DNA from: JASLDZ01 sp964244065
GTDB lineage: Bacteria > Pseudomonadota > Alphaproteobacteria > Caulobacterales > Caulobacteraceae
Length of the DNA: 64,000 nucleotides
Assembly (NCBI GenBank): GCA_964244065.1
Contig: CAXTHH010000002.1
Span: 124,001 to 188,000, forward strand
Direction: 5' to 3'
This document shows positions 26,830 through 34,934 of the stretch, one piece after another. The stretch's first letter is position 1, and each line of letters begins with the position of its first letter. Made by a program: the position numbers and the translations under genes. The notes under the pieces were generated by a model. That model saw only the letters and a program-made list of their open reading frames with translations. It searched no databases and was not told where the DNA came from.

Positions 26830-27312
26830 ATGGCCCTCTCCGCCAACGACGCCTTCTCCACGGGCCGCCGCGGCCGTCGCCGCGGGCGGCGGCGGGGGGC
26901 GCTAAGCGAGATCAACGTCACCCCGCTGGTGGACGTGATGCTGGTGCTGCTGATCATCTTCATGGTCTCCGCCCCGCTGCTCAACGTGGGCGTGCCCGTG
27001 GACCTGCCGAAGACGGAGGCGGGGGCGCTGCAGGACGAGGAGAAGCCGGTGGCCGTCACCGTCGGCCGCGACGGCGCCCTGCACCTGAACGAGGACGCGG
27101 TCTCCCTGGCCGAGCTGCCCGCCCGCGTGCGCGCGACGCCCGGCGGCGGGGCCGACAAGCCTGTGTACGTGCGGGCGGACGGCCGGGCGCCCTACGCCCG
27201 GGTGGCCGAGGTGATGGCGCGCCTGTCGGCCAACGGCTTCGCCAAGCTCAACCTCGTGACCGACACCTCGGCCGCCTCGCCCGCCGGGCGCGACTCCGGG
27301 CGGGGGCGCTGA
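26830..27312 (+). CDS. tolR: Tol-Pal system protein TolR
   Basis: ExbD/TolR-type protein: a strongly basic cytoplasmic N-terminus, then one membrane helix with the essential aspartate in INVTPLVDVMLVLLIIFMV, and a periplasmic domain. 160 aa, slightly long owing to a polar, Ala/Ser-rich C-terminal tail. It partners TolQ. Confidence 0.96.
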   Translation: MALSANDAFSTGRRGRRRGRRRGALSEINVTPLVDVMLVLLIIFMVSAPLLNVGVPVDLPKTEAGALQDEEKPVAVTVGRDGALHLNEDAVSLAELPARVRATPGGGADKPVYVRADGRAPYARVAEVMARLSANGFAKLNLVTDTSAASPAGRDSGRGR

Positions 27313-27315
27313 GCC

Positions 27316-28290
27316 GTGGCGGCCGTGCGCTCCCCCGCGGTGGCCGCCTCCGCCCTGCTGCACGCGGGGCTGATCGTCGCCGTGGTGCTCGGGATGCGCC
27401 GCGCCGCCCCCCCGCCGCCGCCCCTGACCCTGGGCGCCTCCACGCCGGTGTCGATCGTCTCCGAGGCGCCCGCGGCCGAACCCACGCCGACGCCCGCGCC
27501 CGCACCCGTGAAGGCCCAGGCGCCCGAACCCGCGCCCACGCCGCCCGCGCCGGAGCCGCCGGCTCCCACGCCCCCGGCGCCGCGACCCGCCCCACGCGCG
27601 GCGCCGGCGCCGCCGAGACCCGCGCCGCCCGCTCCCACGCCGCCGCCCGTCCCGCGACCCGCGCCACAGGCTGCGACACCGCCGCGCCCCGCCCCGCCGC
27701 GCCCGGCGCCGACGCCGCCCCGGCCCACGCCGGCCCCGCGCCGTCCGGCGCTGGACCTGGACGCCCTGTCGCGCTCGCTGCCCCAGCGCCGGCCGGCGGA
27801 GGCGTCGCTCGACCTGCAGCAGCTGGCGCGCAACCTGCCGCGGAGCGCCGCCCGGCCCGCCGCGCCCTCGCTGGACCTCGACCGGCTGGCCTCCAGCCTT
27901 CCCGCGCGGGCCCCCGCCGCCGCCGCGCGGGGTCCTGCGCGCCCGGCGGTCGCCCCGCCCGTGCGCGCCGGCCTCTCCGGCGACGTGGCGGGCGCGCTGC
28001 GGGCCAAGGTGCAGCCGCGCTGGAGCCTGAACTGCGACCTGGACGGGGCGGACACGGTGGTGGTCAAGGTGCGCTTCAGCGTGGACGCCGCGGGCGCCCT
28101 GGCCGGCGCGCCCTCCACCGTCTCCGTCACCGGCGAGGCGTCCGAGGGCGCCAAGGCGGCGTTCGCCCGGGGCGCAGAGGCGGCGGTGCGGGCGGCCGCG
28201 CCGTTCACCGAGGTGCCGCCGGATCAGCGCCGGTTCATGAATCCCGCCATACTCAACTTCAACGCCGCCCAAGCCTGCCGGAACCGATGA
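27316..28290 (+). CDS. tolA: Tol-Pal system protein TolA (proline-rich type)
   Basis: Inner-membrane-anchored rod linking TolQR to TolB/Pal. 324 aa from a GTG start: membrane helix about 8-28, then a long Pro/Ala/Thr linker (30-145) instead of the helical lysine-rich rod of E. coli. Three copies of an LDLxxLxxxLP motif follow (146-156, 165-175, 186-196), and the C-terminal TolA domain runs from about 220 with WSLNCDLDGADTV. The stop overlaps the tolB start (ATGA). Confidence 0.9.
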   Translation: MAAVRSPAVAASALLHAGLIVAVVLGMRRAAPPPPPLTLGASTPVSIVSEAPAAEPTPTPAPAPVKAQAPEPAPTPPAPEPPAPTPPAPRPAPRAAPAPPRPAPPAPTPPPVPRPAPQAATPPRPAPPRPAPTPPRPTPAPRRPALDLDALSRSLPQRRPAEASLDLQQLARNLPRSAARPAAPSLDLDRLASSLPARAPAAAARGPARPAVAPPVRAGLSGDVAGALRAKVQPRWSLNCDLDGADTVVVKVRFSVDAAGALAGAPSTVSVTGEASEGAKAAFARGAEAAVRAAAPFTEVPPDQRRFMNPAILNFNAAQACRNR

Positions 28291-29597
28291 TCCCCGCCCG
28301 CCGCCTCGCCCCCCTCCTGCCCGCCCTGCTGCTGCTGGCTTCGCCCGCGGCGGCCCCGCGCGCGCAGGTGGAGGTGGACATCAACCAGGGGCAGGTCAGC
28401 GCCGCCACCGCCATCGCCATCCCGCCGCTGGCCGGCGCGCAGGGGGCGGAGCTGTCGCGCATCATCGCCGCGGACCTGGAGCGCTCCGGCCTGTTCCGCC
28501 TGCTGCCGGCCTCGGCCTACCCGGAGCCCAGCCCCGACACCGACGTGCAGCCCAGGCTGGACGGCTGGCGCGCCAAGGGCGCCGCGGCGCTGGTGAACGG
28601 CCGCGCGGTGGTGGACGCCGACGGCCGCCTGCGCGTCGACTTCCGCCTGTGGAGCACCGCCGACGGCCAGCAGCTGGCGGGGACCTCCTTCACCTCCACG
28701 CCGGAGAACGGGCGGCGCCTGGCGCACAAGGTGGCCGACGCCGTCTACAGGAAGCTCACCGGCGAGGAGGGCTACTTCGACAGCCGCGTGGTGTTCGTGG
28801 CCGAGGCGGGCGGCGGCCCCGGCGGCCGGCTGAACAAGCGCCTGGCCATCATGGACCAGGACGGCGCCAACCCCGCCTTCCTCTCCAGCGGGCCGGAGCA
28901 GGTGCTGACGCCGCGCTTCTCCAGGAGCGGCCGCGAGATCGCCTACATGTCGCTGCGCGCCGACAGCGCCCGGGTGCACCTGTTCAACGTGGAGACGGCC
29001 CGGCGCGAGAGCCTGGGCGACTTCCCCGGCATGGCCATGTCGCCCCGCTTCTCGCCGGACGGGACCAAGGTCGCCTTCGCGCTGGACACGGGCGGCAACA
29101 GCGACATCCACGTGGTGGACCTGAGCTCGCGCGCGGTGACCCGGCTGACCAGCGACCGGGCCATCGACACCTCGCCCGACTACTCGCCCGACGGCGCGCG
29201 CATCGTGTTCAACAGCGACCGGGGCGGCTCTCCGCAGCTCTACGTGATGGGCGCGAGCGGCGGGCCGGCCCGGCGCATCAGCTTCGGCGGCGGGCGCTAC
29301 ACGGCGCCGACCTGGAGCCCCAAGGGCGACCTGATCGCCTTCGTGCGGCAGGACGGAAGCCGCTTCCGCATCGGCGTGATCCGGCCGGACGGGGGCGGCG
29401 AGCGGCTGCTCACCTCCTCCTACCTGGACGAGGCGCCCACCTTCGCCCCCAACGGACGGGTGATCATGTATTCGCACCAGGCAACGGCCGGGGCCCCCTC
29501 GCGGTTGTGGACGGTGGATGTGAACGGCCGCGCCCGTCGCGCCGTGCCCTACGCCGGGGGCGCCAGCGATCCCTCGTGGTCGCCGCTCCTGAAGTGA
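28287..29597 (+). CDS. tolB: Tol-Pal system periplasmic protein TolB
   Basis: Periplasmic beta-propeller that binds Pal and TolA. 436 aa: signal peptide (RRLAPLLPALLLLASPAAA), an N-terminal alpha/beta domain (about 28-165), then a WD40-like propeller with repeated motifs such as PRFSPDGTKVAF, PDYSPDGARIVF and PTWSPKGDLIAF. The start is ATG 28287 overlapping the tolA stop. Confidence 0.97.
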   Translation: MIPARRLAPLLPALLLLASPAAAPRAQVEVDINQGQVSAATAIAIPPLAGAQGAELSRIIAADLERSGLFRLLPASAYPEPSPDTDVQPRLDGWRAKGAAALVNGRAVVDADGRLRVDFRLWSTADGQQLAGTSFTSTPENGRRLAHKVADAVYRKLTGEEGYFDSRVVFVAEAGGGPGGRLNKRLAIMDQDGANPAFLSSGPEQVLTPRFSRSGREIAYMSLRADSARVHLFNVETARRESLGDFPGMAMSPRFSPDGTKVAFALDTGGNSDIHVVDLSSRAVTRLTSDRAIDTSPDYSPDGARIVFNSDRGGSPQLYVMGASGGPARRISFGGGRYTAPTWSPKGDLIAFVRQDGSRFRIGVIRPDGGGERLLTSSYLDEAPTFAPNGRVIMYSHQATAGAPSRLWTVDVNGRARRAVPYAGGASDPSWSPLLK

Positions 29598-29617
29598 TTG
29601 GAAGGAAGGAACTCCCG

Positions 29618-30169
29618 ATGCCCTCCCCGAACGCCCTTCGGCTCCTGGCCCTGTCCGGGGCCGCCGCGCTGGCGCTGTCCGCCTGCGCCAGCAAGAAGCC
29701 GCCGCCGCCCCTGGAAGACGCGGGCGCGCCGCCGCCGCCGTCCGACCTTGCGGGCGCGCCCTCGCGCGGCGTGCAGGAGGCCGACGCCGACCGGGCGCTG
29801 GCCTCCGCCGCCATGCAGGCCGAGTTCTCCCGCCGGGCGGGCGCGGACCGGGTGTACTTCGACTACGACCGCGCGGACGTGAAGCCGGAGGCCGCCCGGG
29901 TGCTCGACGGCCAGGCGCAGTGGCTGCAGGGCCACCCCGCCATCAACCTGCGCATCGAGGGCAACGCCGACGAGCGCGGCACCCGCGAGTACAACCTCGC
30001 CCTGTCCCAGCGCCGGGCCGACGCGGTGCGCACCTACCTGGCCGGCCGGGGCGTGGCCGCCTCTCGGCTGAACACCATCGGCTACGGCAAGGAGCGCCCG
30101 GTCGACACCTCGGGCTCCGAGGACGGCATGGCCAAGAACCGCAACGCCCACTCCGCCCTGACGATGTGA
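29618..30169 (+). CDS. pal: Peptidoglycan-associated lipoprotein Pal
   Basis: Outer-membrane lipoprotein that holds the Tol system to peptidoglycan. 183 aa. The lipobox is LSAC, preceded by a hydrophobic signal sequence. The OmpA-like domain (about 75-183) has VYFDYDRADVKPEA, the peptidoglycan-binding region IEGNADERGTREYNLALSQRRA and GYGKERP. A good AAGGAAGGA site lies upstream of ATG 29618. It ends ALTM, slightly unlike the usual terminal strand. Confidence 0.95.
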   Translation: MPSPNALRLLALSGAAALALSACASKKPPPPLEDAGAPPPPSDLAGAPSRGVQEADADRALASAAMQAEFSRRAGADRVYFDYDRADVKPEAARVLDGQAQWLQGHPAINLRIEGNADERGTREYNLALSQRRADAVRTYLAGRGVAASRLNTIGYGKERPVDTSGSEDGMAKNRNAHSALTM

Positions 30170-30183
30170 CGAACCCGCCTCAC

Positions 30184-30291
30184 CTCCGTCGCCCTCGGGC
30201 TCGACCCGAGGGCCGAGCGGTCCGCCACGCGACCGGCGAGGTCGCGCACGACCGGCGCCCGGCCCTCGGATCAAGTCCGAGGGCGACGGAG
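30184..30291. repeat. R5 palindromic repeat, copy 2
   Basis: Perfect 15-nt outer arms CTCCGTCGCCCTCGG / CCGAGGGCGACGGAG and an inner hairpin at each end. The central part differs from the copy at 925-1030. It fills the pal-cpoB gap. Confidence 0.8.
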
Positions 30292-30328
30292 AAAGGTGCG
30301 GGTGAGAAACACGGTATAGGTTGACGAC

Positions 30329-31279
30329 ATGACCCGCCTCCGCTCCGCGCTCGTGCTCTCCGCCGCCCTCCTCGCCGCCAGCCCCGCGGCGGCGCAGGAC
30401 GACCGCCGCGTGCAGAACCTGGAGCGGCAGGTGCGCGAGCTGCGCGCCATCGTGTTCCAGGGGCGCGACACCGGCCAGCCCGTGGAGATCAGGCCCGTAG
30501 GCCCCGACCCGCAGGTGGTCGCCCTGGAGGCGCGGGTGAACGAGCTGGCCGAGGCGCAGCGTCAGGCCGTGGGCGCCAACGAGGTGCTGCAGCGCGACCT
30601 GGAGGAGGCGCGCCGCACCGCCGGCCAGCTGCAGGCGGAGAGCGCCACCTACCGCGCGGCCGCCGACGCCCGCATAGCCCGGCTGGAGCAGCAGCTGGCC
30701 GCCCAGGCCGCCCCGCCGGCGGCCGTCGCCCCCGTGGCCGACGTCCCCCCGCCGCCCGCTGCGCCGGCCGCCACCCCGTCGCCGGCCACGCGCCCGCCCG
30801 CCTCGCGCCGGGCGCAGGAGCTGACCGCGCGCACCCAGGCGGGCGACGCCTCCGAGTTCGGGGCCCCCGCCGGCGCGGCGCCCGCCGGCCCCGACGCGGC
30901 GTTCCAGGCCGCCTACCAGCGGCTGGTGGACGCGGACTATCCGGGCGCCCAGGCCGGCTTCGAGGGTTTCGTGGCGCGCAACCCGACCAGCGCCCGCGCG
31001 CCGGAGGCCCGCTACTACGTCGGCCAGAGCCTCTACGTGCGCGAGGACTACGGCCCCGCCGCCCGCGCCTACGCCGAGGCGCTGCGCGGCTGGCCCAAGA
31101 CCCGGTGGGCCCCCGACGCCACCGTGAAGCTGGCCCAGTCGCTGGCGCAGATCAACCAGACGCAGAGCGCCTGCGCCGCCCTGGCCGAGTTCAACCGACG
31201 CTACGCCGCCACCGCCGCGGCGGCGGTGAAGACCCGCGCGGCGACCACGCGCACCCGCGCCCAGTGCGCGGCGGGCTGA
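30329..31279 (+). CDS. cpoB: Tol-Pal system coordinator CpoB (YbgF)
   Basis: Periplasmic protein that couples Tol function to PBP1B-type septal synthesis in E. coli. 316 aa: signal peptide (to about AAAQ, 22), an N-terminal coiled coil (about 26-125: DDRRVQNLERQVRELRAIVF), a Pro/Ala linker, then three TPR-like repeats (from about 190) with PEARYYVGQSLYVREDYGPA. It completes the tol-pal cluster. The presence of PBP1A only in this window says nothing about a PBP1B elsewhere. Confidence 0.92.
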   Translation: MTRLRSALVLSAALLAASPAAAQDDRRVQNLERQVRELRAIVFQGRDTGQPVEIRPVGPDPQVVALEARVNELAEAQRQAVGANEVLQRDLEEARRTAGQLQAESATYRAAADARIARLEQQLAAQAAPPAAVAPVADVPPPPAAPAATPSPATRPPASRRAQELTARTQAGDASEFGAPAGAAPAGPDAAFQAAYQRLVDADYPGAQAGFEGFVARNPTSARAPEARYYVGQSLYVREDYGPAARAYAEALRGWPKTRWAPDATVKLAQSLAQINQTQSACAALAEFNRRYAATAAAAVKTRAATTRTRAQCAAG

Positions 31280-32550
31280 CCGCCGAGCACCCCCTGGAAC
31301 GGGGCGGCGGGCCGACCGCCGACGCCCTCGCGCCCGACCCGCTGCGGGCGCGGGTCGAGGCCCGGCTCGACGCCCGGCTTGAGCGCGGCTCGGCCCGCCC
31401 GGTGGCGCTCGGCCTGTCGGGCGGAAGCGACAGCCTCGCCCTGCTGCACCTCGCCGCCGGCTGGTGCGCCCGCGCCGGCCGGCCGCTGCTGGCGCTGACC
31501 GTGGATCACGGCCTCTCGCCGGAGAGCGGGGCCTGGACCGCGCGCGCCGGGCGGATGGCCGCCGAGGCCGGGGCGGCCTGGCGCGCCCTCGCCTGGACGG
31601 GGCCGAAGCCCGCCACGGGCCTGCCCGCCGCCGCCCGCCGCGCCCGCCACGCCCTGCTGGCCGAGGCCGCCCGCGGGGCGGGGGCCCGCGTGGTGCTGCT
31701 GGCGCACACCGCCGACGACCGGGCGGAGGAGGCGGCCCTGCGCCGCGGCGACGCGCCCGGGCTCGGCTGGCTGCGGCCCTGGGCGCCCTCGCCCGCCTGG
31801 CCGGAGGGGCGAGGCGTGTGCCTGCTCCGCCCCCTGCTGGACACGGGCGGCGCCGAGCTGCGCGCCCGGCTGGCCGCGGACGGCGTCGCCTGGCTGGAGG
31901 ACCCGGCCAACCTCGACCCCCGCTTCGCCCGCGCCCGCGCCCGCGCTGCGGGGCCCGCGCCCTCGGCCGACCCCGCCGACGCCCTGCACGGCTTCGGCCA
32001 CGCCACGCCGGACGGCCGGGTGCGCCTGCCGCCGGACCGCGTCGCGGAGGGCTCGAGCGCGGCCCGGCGCTCGCTGCGGGCGGCGCTGGCCTGCGCCTCC
32101 GGTACGGACGCCGCCGTGGCGGGCCCGGCGCTCGACGCCCTGCGGGCGCGCCTGTCGGCGGAGGCCGAGGGCGTGGCCACCCTCGGCGGAGCGCGCGTGG
32201 GCTGGACCGGCGGGGAGGTGGACGTCACGCGCGATCCCGGGCGCCGCGCCCCGGCGGACGTGGCGCTCGCGCCCGGCGAGCCGGTCGCCTGGGACGGTCG
32301 CTTCGAGGTGCGGGCCGCCGCGCCGGGCTGGTCGGTGGGGCTCGCCCAGGGCCGCCGCGCCCGTCTGCCGCCGGCCGACCGGCGCGTGCTGCTCGCGCTG
32401 CCGCCCGCCGCGAGGGGGATGCAGCCCGTCTTCCTGCGGGGCGGCGAGGTGCGGCTGGCCCCCGCCGAGGGCCTGGAGGCGCGCGCCCTCGCGCCAGGCC
32501 GCTTCGACGCCGCCGTCGGCCGCGTGCGCCGCGAGGCCGACCTCCCCTAG
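31264..32550 (+). CDS. tilS: tRNA(Ile)-lysidine synthase TilS
   Basis: Modifies the CAU anticodon of tRNA-Ile2 with lysine, an essential step. The PP-loop ATP motif GLSGGSDSLALLHLAAG is clear, as are LTVDHGL, LLAHTADDRAEEAALR and the NLDPRFARARAR block. The start is the most upstream sensible codon, GTG 31264, overlapping cpoB by 16 nt; it has no clear ribosome-binding site, so the start is uncertain. 428 aa from there. It is unusually alanine/arginine-rich. The stop codons of tilS and convergent corA overlap by 4 nt. Confidence 0.9.
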   Translation: MRGGLTAEHPLERGGGPTADALAPDPLRARVEARLDARLERGSARPVALGLSGGSDSLALLHLAAGWCARAGRPLLALTVDHGLSPESGAWTARAGRMAAEAGAAWRALAWTGPKPATGLPAAARRARHALLAEAARGAGARVVLLAHTADDRAEEAALRRGDAPGLGWLRPWAPSPAWPEGRGVCLLRPLLDTGGAELRARLAADGVAWLEDPANLDPRFARARARAAGPAPSADPADALHGFGHATPDGRVRLPPDRVAEGSSAARRSLRAALACASGTDAAVAGPALDALRARLSAEAEGVATLGGARVGWTGGEVDVTRDPGRRAPADVALAPGEPVAWDGRFEVRAAAPGWSVGLAQGRRARLPPADRRVLLALPPAARGMQPVFLRGGEVRLAPAEGLEARALAPGRFDAAVGRVRREADLP

Positions 32551-33530
32551 AACCAGCCCTTCCGCCGGAACCACAGCAGCGGGACGACGGTGGAGGCGGC
32601 GATCGTGGCCAGCCCCATGGGGTAGCCCCAGGTCAGGTTCAGCTCGGGCATGTGCTTGAAGTTCATGCCCCACATCGACGTCACCAGCGTCGGCGGCACG
32701 CCCACCGCGCTGACCACCGTCAGGATCTTGAAGACGTCGTTCTGCTCGATCTGGATGAAGCCCAGGGCCGCATCCAGCAGGAACTGCGTCTTGGAGGCCA
32801 GGTTCTCCTGGTAGGCGGTGAGCGAGCCCACGTCGTCTCGCGCGGCGTTCAGCCTCTGCTTCAGGTCCTTGGGCAGGCGGCCGTCGGAGGTGTCCACCAC
32901 GAACGGCAGGATGCGCCCGATGGCCAGCAGGCTGCCGCGGCTCTTGCCGCCGCGGTCGCCGAACTCGCCCACGCGGCGGAGCAGGCCGCGCAGCTCCTCG
33001 CCGTCGCGCTTCTTGCCGCTGGGCCGGCGGAAGACCTCCTTGGAAAGCTTCTCCAGGCCGTCGCCCTGCTGCTCCAGCACGTCGGCCATGCGGTCGATCA
33101 CCGCTTCGATCACCAGGGTGAAGGCCTCCAGGCCCGAGCTCGGCGGGTTGGCCGTCGCGTCGCGCTGGGCCTGCTCGAACGCCTTCAGGTCGTCGAAGCG
33201 CAGGGTGACCAGCCGCTCGCGCGTGACGATGAACCCCACGGGCGACAGCCGGGGCTCCTCGGTCTCCGCGTGCGTCAGGAGCGGGGCGGAGAGGTACAGC
33301 GCCCCGTTCTCCACGTAGTGCCGGCTGGTGGACTCGATCTCGCTCAGATCCTCGCGGGTCGGTATGCGCAGCCCGCACTCCGCGCGCGCGGTCGCCACCT
33401 CCCCGTCCGAGGGACGTTTCAGGTCGATCCAGACGCGCCCGTCGGGCACGGGCGCCTGGACGGGTTCGTAGGCCTCCGGGATCTTGGACGCATCGGCGTT
33501 GCGCGGGGCCTCGCTCATGGCGAAACGCAT
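32547..33530 (-). CDS. CorA-type magnesium/metal ion transporter
   Basis: 327-aa CorA superfamily protein: a large soluble N-terminal domain and two C-terminal membrane helices. The selectivity loop has the GMN signature in SMWGMNFKHMPEL; the cytosolic end is RRKGWF. Start candidates are ATG 33530 (used) and ATG 33518. It is divergent from trpF with only 37 nt between them. The metal specificity (Mg, Co, Ni, Zn) cannot be told from sequence. Confidence 0.93.
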   Translation of the reverse strand: MRFAMSEAPRNADASKIPEAYEPVQAPVPDGRVWIDLKRPSDGEVATARAECGLRIPTREDLSEIESTSRHYVENGALYLSAPLLTHAETEEPRLSPVGFIVTRERLVTLRFDDLKAFEQAQRDATANPPSSGLEAFTLVIEAVIDRMADVLEQQGDGLEKLSKEVFRRPSGKKRDGEELRGLLRRVGEFGDRGGKSRGSLLAIGRILPFVVDTSDGRLPKDLKQRLNAARDDVGSLTAYQENLASKTQFLLDAALGFIQIEQNDVFKILTVVSAVGVPPTLVTSMWGMNFKHMPELNLTWGYPMGLATIAASTVVPLLWFRRKGWF

Positions 33531-33567
33531 AGCCCCGTTCGCGCCGCCGCCCTATGTCCCGGGCGTC

Positions 33568-34230
33568 ATGACGCTCGCCAAGATCTGCGGCCTGTCCACG
33601 CCCGAGGCGGTGCGCGCCGCGCTGGACGGGGGGGCCACGCACCTGGGCTTCGTCCACTTCCCGAAGAGCCCCCGCCACCTGCCGCCGGAGACGGCGGCGC
33701 GGCTGGCCCGGCCCGCGCGCGGCCGGGCGCGGGTGGTGGCGGTGCTGGTGGACCCGGACGACGCCCTGCTGGACGCGGTGACGCGCACCCTCGCCCCCGA
33801 CCTGATCCAGCTGCACGGCCGCGAGGGCCCGGCGCGGGTGCGCGAGGCGGCGGCGCGCACGGGGGCGGGGGCGATCAAGGCGCTGCCCGTCTCCGGGGCC
33901 GCCGACCTGGACGCGGCGGCCGCCTACGACGGCGTGGTGGAGCACCTGATGTTCGACGCCCGCCCGCCGGCCGGGGCGGCGCTGCCGGGCGGGGTGGGCG
34001 CCCGCTTCGACTGGACCCTCACGGCCGGCCGGCGCTTCTCCCGCCCCTGGTTCCTGGCCGGCGGGCTCGACCCCTGGAACGTGGCGGAGGCGCTGGCCGC
34101 ATCCGGCGCGGGGGCCGTCGACGTGTCCTCGGGGGTGGAGCGCGGACCGGGCGCGAAGGACCCCGCCCTGATCGCCGCCTTCCTCCGCGCCGCGGGTCGC
34201 CCGCTTGCCGCGGACCGACGCGGCGACTAG
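33568..34230 (+). CDS. trpF: Phosphoribosylanthranilate isomerase TrpF
   Basis: Third step of tryptophan synthesis after anthranilate, an Amadori rearrangement. 220-aa TIM barrel with KICGLSTPEA at the start (C7 general base), VAVLVDPDD, DLIQLHG, the phosphate-binding AGGLDPWNVAEAL and DVSSGVERGPGAKD. The start is ATG 33568. trpB and trpA follow, but a toxin-antitoxin pair lies between trpF and trpB. Confidence 0.96.
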   Translation: MTLAKICGLSTPEAVRAALDGGATHLGFVHFPKSPRHLPPETAARLARPARGRARVVAVLVDPDDALLDAVTRTLAPDLIQLHGREGPARVREAAARTGAGAIKALPVSGAADLDAAAAYDGVVEHLMFDARPPAGAALPGGVGARFDWTLTAGRRFSRPWFLAGGLDPWNVAEALAASGAGAVDVSSGVERGPGAKDPALIAAFLRAAGRPLAADRRGD

Positions 34231-34243
34231 CTTGCGAGCTTGT

Positions 34244-34263
34244 TGGACCATCGGTCTGGTCCA
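34244..34263. promoter_or_regulatory. Inverted repeat TGGACCA-N6-TGGTCCA, candidate operator
   Basis: Perfect 7-nt inverted repeat just upstream of the Phd/YefM-type antitoxin gene and 14 nt after the trpF stop. Antitoxins of this family usually repress their own operon by binding such palindromes. The site could equally be a stem of a transcription terminator for trpF, but no T-run follows. Confidence 0.5.
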
Positions 34264-34274
34264 GGAGAGCGGCC

Positions 34275-34532
34275 GTGCAGATCTCCGTGAGCGAAGCCAA
34301 GGCGCAGCTGACCGAACTCGTGCGACGTGCGGAGGCGGGGGAGGAGATCGTGCTGACCCGGCGCGGCCGCCCCGCCGCGCGTATCGTGTCCGAGAAGCCC
34401 GCGCGCGACCTCGCCGCGTTGGATGCGGCCCTGGAGCGGATCATCGCCTCGGGGCGGGCGAACCCGTCCCCCGGCCCCTGTGCGGCGCGCAGCCAGGACT
34501 TCCTGTACGATGACGACGGCCTGCCGAGTTGA
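34275..34532 (+). CDS. Phd/YefM-family antitoxin
   Basis: 85-aa antitoxin: the N-terminal fold MQISVSEAKAQLTELVRRAE, then GEEIVLTRRGRPAARIV, is the prevent-host-death signature that dimerises and binds DNA. The acidic C-terminal tail (about 50-85, ending YDDDGLPS) is the part that would wrap the toxin. The start is GTG 34275 with AGGAG upstream. Its stop overlaps the vapC ATG (TGATG). Confidence 0.92.
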   Translation: MQISVSEAKAQLTELVRRAEAGEEIVLTRRGRPAARIVSEKPARDLAALDAALERIIASGRANPSPGPCAARSQDFLYDDDGLPS

Positions 34533-34927
34533 TGGTCGTCGACACCTCGGCCCTCATGGCGATGATCCTCGGTGAGCCGGAGGCGGAGGCCTGCCGGGCG
34601 GCTCTGGGCTCGGCGGCCGGCGTCGCCATGTCGGCCGCCACGCTTGCGGAGGCGCTGATCGTCTCCGCCGGCCGGCGGAGGTCGGCCGAGATGGCCGAGG
34701 TGCTCGCGCGTCTCGATCCGGAGGTGGTTCCCTTGACGCGCGAGGCCGCGGAACGCGTGGGGGCGGCCTACGCCCGGTGGGGGAAGGGCGTTCACCCCGC
34801 CCGGCTGAACCTTGGCGACTGCTTCGCCTACGCCCTGGCGCAGGAGCGGCGTGCGCCGCTGCTTTACGTCGGCGATGACTTCGCGCAGACGGACGTGGCG
34901 AGCGCGCTTCCCCTCGCCGATCGCTGA
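34532..34927 (+). CDS. VapC-type PIN-domain toxin
   Basis: 131-aa PIN-domain RNase, the toxin partner of the preceding antitoxin. The metal-binding acidic residues are D4 (MVVDTSALMA), E40, D96 (LNLGDCFAYALA) and an acidic residue in VGDDFAQTD near 115. VapC enzymes cut specific tRNAs or rRNA; the target is not predictable here. The pair sits on the trp strand with 7 nt to trpB, so it may be transcribed with the trp genes. Confidence 0.93.
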   Translation: MVVDTSALMAMILGEPEAEACRAALGSAAGVAMSAATLAEALIVSAGRRRSAEMAEVLARLDPEVVPLTREAAERVGAAYARWGKGVHPARLNLGDCFAYALAQERRAPLLYVGDDFAQTDVASALPLADR

Positions 34928-34934
34928 GCTTCCC

